In this document: one piece after another, positions 61,198-64,000 of the stretch
Layout: every line of letters begins with the position of its first letter
Position numbering within the stretch: the first letter of the stretch is position 1
DNA from: Glutamicibacter sp002979865
Lineage (GTDB): Bacteria; Actinomycetota; Actinomycetes; Actinomycetales; Micrococcaceae
Direction of reading: 5' to 3'
Assembly (NCBI RefSeq): GCF_050030965.1
Contig: NZ_CP188297.1
Coordinates: 1,116,001 to 1,180,000 of the forward strand
Length of the DNA: 64,000 nt
Translations under genes and position numbers: made by a program
The notes under the pieces: model-generated
Databases searched by the model: none
Told to the model about the DNA's origin: nothing
Seen by the model: only the letters and a program-made list of their open reading frames with translations

Positions 61198-61603
61198 GAT
61201 GCAGGCACCTGGTAATGACGCCGAAGACACTGACCTCATCGCCTTCGGCCAGTACCACGGGCAGGGGCGATTCATCGCTGAGCAGCCCAACCTCGTGGCC
61301 GTCAATCTGCCAGCGGCGCACCAGCATCTGCCCGTTGAGGTTGACGATGACCACAGAGCCGTGGCGCACGGCCAGCGATCGGTCCACGATCACTTCATCG
61401 CCGTCGAAGATACCAGCTGACCGCATGGCGTGGCCCGAGACGCGCATGATGAAAGTGGAGACACGGTCACGGACCAGCAACCGGTTCAGGTCCAGTCCGC
61501 CGTCAAAATAATCGCGTGCTGGCGAGGGGAAACCCATCGCGGATACCGCTTGGACCGGCCCTTGGGTTGCTCCCGGAGGCATCAGCTCCTGTTCTTCAGC
61601 CAC
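61187..61603 (-). CDS. umuD: UmuD-like protein lacking the self-cleavage residues
   Basis: A 138-residue S24 (LexA/UmuD) family protein from a GTG start at 61603. The N-terminus has MGFPSPARDYF, equal to the CGFPSPAADY cleavage region of E. coli UmuD. The core is FIMRVSGHAMRSAGIFDGDEV. Where UmuD has Ser60 (GDSM) this protein has Ala59 (GHAM). Where UmuD has Lys97 (TVKK) it has Arg96 (LVRR). Both dyad residues are lost while the surrounding fold is kept. It is followed by an intact umuC with overlap, and preceded by a LexA-box-like site. Confidence 0.88.
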   Translation of the reverse strand: MAEEQELMPPGATQGPVQAVSAMGFPSPARDYFDGGLDLNRLLVRDRVSTFIMRVSGHAMRSAGIFDGDEVIVDRSLAVRHGSVVIVNLNGQMLVRRWQIDGHEVGLLSDESPLPVVLAEGDEVSVFGVITRCLHHVR

Positions 61604-61617
61604 ACCCCACCACTTTC

Positions 61618-61633
61618 TAGTACAAATATTCGA
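61618..61633 (-). promoter_or_regulatory. LexA-box-like site before umuD
   Basis: On the minus strand TCGAATATTTGTACTA matches 9 of 12 fixed positions of the actinobacterial SOS box TCGAAC-N4-GTTCGA. It ends 15 nt before the umuD start codon, a usual place for a LexA operator. Confidence 0.55.
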
Positions 61634-61686
61634 ATACTTGAATTGTAGCGCGTTATCCAGCAACCTTCATGTTTCCGGCGAGCGCG

Positions 61687-62931
61687 CTACCCCCGGGATT
61701 CCGTAGCAGAGGTCCTCCCATGGACCCTGGCCTGCGCTTTCCAGCTGTACAGCGCGGCGGATACAACGATAACCAGCAGCGTCGCGGCACCGGAGATCAC
61801 GATAATTGCCCTGGCCGGGCCAACCAGCAATCCCGGGGTGCCGATGAGATAGCCCAATGCGACCATGATGTTGATGAGCATCCGCAGCTGCGCCCAAGCA
61901 GCGCCATGGCGGGATTCCGGCACGTATTCGTAAATGGCTGTTCGCACTCCGGTATTGTGCAGTCCATTGCCCAGCCCGCCGGCAAGGAACACCAAGGCCA
62001 GGCCAGCCGCGTTGGACCAGAGCCCTTCCGTGAGGATCGCGGCGCCCACCAGCCCTCCACCGAGCAGAATCGGCAAGGCGCTTCGGGTACCGAAGCGGCG
62101 ATTGCCTCCCAGCAGGGAACCGAACACTGCGCCCACGGACCAGGCACCGAGCAATACCGCGTATCCAGTGTCGTTATCGGTGATCCCGCGCAGGTAGAAC
62201 ACCCCCGAAACGCCTTCTGCTGCGGTAAACAGCACGATCACTGCCACCGGGAGCAGCAAGATCCGCAATTGTGGATTGCGCGTCAATGCAGCTCCACCGG
62301 GCGATACCGGTCCACCCGGATCCGGCTCGTTCCCTGCGTCTGCTCCTTTCCCGTTGGCGGCTTGCGAGCGGGACAGGAAGATGGCCGCCAGGGCCAGTGC
62401 CAGGAATCCTGCCGCCGCGTACCAAAGCACCGCGCCGATCCCCGCTTTCGCGAAGACGAGTGAAGCTATCGTCGGCGCGATGATTCCCGCCAGGGTCGTC
62501 GCTACGACAAGGAAGCTGCTGGCACGAGCAATGCTGAAGCCTCCGCGGATGCGCGGAATGATCTTGAAAATGACCGCTCCGTTAACCACCGCGCAAATAC
62601 TGGCCACAGGCATCAAGGCGAGGCTCGCGAAGATATTGGAGGCAATGGCCATCACCGCGAAAATCGCCACATGCACGCACAGGTACAGGATCCACACCCG
62701 GACAAGGGCTGACCCGTCCACCCAACGCCCTATAGCCGGAGCGGCAAGGATCGGCGGAACCAAGCCGGCGAGGAACAACGCGGTTACGCCCCAGGACCCC
62801 AACTGATCCGCGGATTCCAGGGTCAAGGCAAAGACCGCCATGCCCTCGCCGAGCATGGAGAGCAATGCAACCACGCAGAACAGGACGCAACGCACCGAAG
62901 ACTGCACCTGGCCCCCTTCCTCCGCGCGCAT
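61687..62931 (-). CDS. MFS transporter
   Basis: A protein of about 414 residues with 12 predicted helices in two groups, split by a hydrophilic Gly/Asp/Pro-rich loop (about residue 200-225). It has LGEGMAVFALTLESADQLGSWGVTALFLAGLVPPILAAPAIGRWVDG near the N-terminus and GLGNGLHNTGVRTAIYEYVPESRHG late. It resembles enterobactin-exporter or macrolide-exporter type MFS proteins in layout. The substrate is unknown. The start at 62931 leaves room for the divergent promoters; an ATG at 62988 is also possible. Confidence 0.8.
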   Translation of the reverse strand: MRAEEGGQVQSSVRCVLFCVVALLSMLGEGMAVFALTLESADQLGSWGVTALFLAGLVPPILAAPAIGRWVDGSALVRVWILYLCVHVAIFAVMAIASNIFASLALMPVASICAVVNGAVIFKIIPRIRGGFSIARASSFLVVATTLAGIIAPTIASLVFAKAGIGAVLWYAAAGFLALALAAIFLSRSQAANGKGADAGNEPDPGGPVSPGGAALTRNPQLRILLLPVAVIVLFTAAEGVSGVFYLRGITDNDTGYAVLLGAWSVGAVFGSLLGGNRRFGTRSALPILLGGGLVGAAILTEGLWSNAAGLALVFLAGGLGNGLHNTGVRTAIYEYVPESRHGAAWAQLRMLINIMVALGYLIGTPGLLVGPARAIIVISGAATLLVIVVSAALYSWKAQARVHGRTSATESRG

Positions 62932-63007
62932 GCCACGCTGGCCTAAAGGTTCTAGTCTATGGGTAGGGGGATTCGCCTCCGAGGACATATTGCGCCAAAG
63001 GAGTCTC

Positions 63008-63862
63008 GTGAAAGTATTACTGGTCAGCTGCGGAGATGTCGCCACCGAGGCAGGACTGCGGCTCCAACAGGAGGGCCATCGCGTCACCGGCTGGCGGCGC
63101 AACAGCCAGAAGCTGCCCGCAGGATTTACCGGCCACAGCGTAGACCTGCTCGATGCCGTCCAGTGGCCAAGCATCGATCCGCAGACCGAAATCGTCGTGC
63201 TCACTCCCGTGCCAGCCACCCGCGATGCCGATGGCTACACGCGCGGCTATCTGCAGGTCGCCAAAGAACTGGCTTCCCGGCTGGCAGCCCAATGCCCCAA
63301 TCTTCGCCGGCTTATCTACGTTTCCTCCACCGCAGTGATGGGCGGCGCCAACGGAGAACTCGTCGACGAATCAGCACCGCTTGCCCCAGCTAGCCCCACC
63401 GCGCAGGTCCTTGCGCACACCGAGGCAGCGCTCGCCGGCAGCGGCCTGCCGGTAACAATCCTGCGGGCGTCGGGAATCTACGGCCCGGGCCGCACCCGGC
63501 TCATCGATCACGTCACTGCCGGAGCCGCACAGATTCCCGCGGGCTCGCATTGGACCAACCGCATCCACCGCGATGACCTGGCCGCGGCCATCGTTCACGT
63601 TGCGGCGCTGGGAGAGCAAGCCGCTGGCCTCTACCTGGCCAGTGACAGCACCCCAGCCCAGCTAGGCGAGGTCTACCAGTTTTTGGCCAAGGAACTTCAT
63701 TTGCCTGCGCCGGAAGAGGCAGGACAAGCCCCGGCTCGACGTGCTGCCGACCGCCGGGTCGATAATTCCAAGCTGCTAGCCAGCGGGCTTGAACTGCAGT
63801 ATCCGGGATTTGCCGAAGGCTACCGCGCGATCCTTGCCGGGGCATCAACCCGTCACGCCTAA
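63008..63862 (+). CDS. NAD-dependent epimerase/dehydratase family protein
   Basis: A 284-residue extended-SDR-like protein. It starts at GTG 63008, right after AAAGGAG. The Rossmann start VKVLLVSCGDVATEAGLRL deviates from the standard GxxGxxG. YVSSTAVMGGANGELVDESAPLAP, then ILRASGIYGPGRT and RIHRDDLAAAIVHV follow. The catalytic YxxxK is not obvious (AQVLAHTEAAL stands there), so it is probably a YeeZ-type protein whose enzyme role is unproven. A strong terminator follows. Confidence 0.85.
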   Translation: MKVLLVSCGDVATEAGLRLQQEGHRVTGWRRNSQKLPAGFTGHSVDLLDAVQWPSIDPQTEIVVLTPVPATRDADGYTRGYLQVAKELASRLAAQCPNLRRLIYVSSTAVMGGANGELVDESAPLAPASPTAQVLAHTEAALAGSGLPVTILRASGIYGPGRTRLIDHVTAGAAQIPAGSHWTNRIHRDDLAAAIVHVAALGEQAAGLYLASDSTPAQLGEVYQFLAKELHLPAPEEAGQAPARRAADRRVDNSKLLASGLELQYPGFAEGYRAILAGASTRHA

Positions 63863-63889
63863 AGCGCGTAAAAGACAGCCTTAAAGGAA

Positions 63890-63942
63890 AACCGGCTTGC
63901 AGCGCATCGCCATGATGCACCGCAAGCCGGTTCTTTTATTTC
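63890..63942 (+). terminator. Rho-independent terminator after the epimerase gene
   Basis: AACCGGCTTGC (63890-63900) pairs perfectly with GCAAGCCGGTT (63922-63932), with an inner GCATC/GATGC. CTTTTATTTC follows. It lies 27 nt past the stop codon. Confidence 0.88.
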
Positions 63943-63969
63943 GTTCCGGGTGTGGACCGAAACGTCTAG

Positions 63970-63989
63970 AACCCCTTGCGCAAGGGGTT
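63970..63989. repeat. Perfect 20-bp palindrome at the window edge
   Basis: AACCCCTTGCGCAAGGGGTT is fully self-complementary. It lies 37 nt beyond the previous terminator and 11 nt from the window end. It could be an operator, part of a larger hairpin or part of a gene cut by the edge; no call can be made. Confidence 0.5.
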
Positions 63990-64000
63990 GAAGTGCCGGG

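Overview
The window looks like chromosome from a high-GC Gram-positive actinobacterium of the Micrococcaceae, most like Arthrobacter or Glutamicibacter. This rests on the moderate-to-high GC coding style, frequent GTG/TTG starts, Micrococcales-type families (DUF6318-like lipoprotein, FBP-domain protein, Lhr helicase with long C-terminal extension, long actinobacterial Tgt) and the van and hydroxycinnamate gene order known from Corynebacterium and Rhodococcus. No rRNA, tRNA, CRISPR array, insertion sequence or prophage was recognised. Genus-level placement is inference.

Positions 2.6-23 kb form an aromatic-acid catabolic island. A vanAB-transporter operon (2609-6203) faces a PadR regulator, with two palindromic operators between them. 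Next come a five-gene ABC importer with two different binding proteins (7011-11535) and a CoA ligase, MaoC hydratase, acyl-CoA dehydrogenase, amidohydrolase and SDR (11736-16850). The last set resembles the phd/cou hydroxycinnamate pathway and faces a MarR regulator. On the other strand follow pobA and pcaHGBDC (17617-23047). Read together: p-coumarate-type acids are activated, hydrated, oxidised and cleaved to 4-hydroxybenzoate, and ferulate-type acids to vanillate. PobA and VanAB turn these into protocatechuate, and PcaHGBDC carry it to 3-oxoadipate. The last steps (pcaIJ, pcaF) are not in the window.

Positions 23-33.6 kb are mixed: aspartate dehydrogenase, a BenE transporter with a hexanucleotide repeat in its leader, an XRE regulator, a thioesterase, a secreted metallophosphoesterase, a hydroxyacid dehydrogenase, a PAP2 phosphatase, rlmH, and a small operon of two membrane proteins (one frameshifted) plus a winged-helix regulator behind twin palindromes.

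Positions 33.6-50.6 kb carry lhr and a Nei-type glycosylase, then PhzF, RluA, an SDR, a DHA2 exporter, a NUDIX-like protein, FUSC, tgt, a GNAT and a two-gene ABC exporter. Positions 50.6-64 kb carry a YhhQ-type queuosine-precursor transporter (with tgt, suggesting queuosine salvage), a TetR gene, pdxK, an FBP protein, a large secreted subtilase, a GH3 lipoprotein, umuDC, an MFS transporter and an NAD-dependent epimerase. The most unusual single observation is that UmuD has lost both residues of its Ser-Lys self-cleavage dyad while UmuC appears intact.
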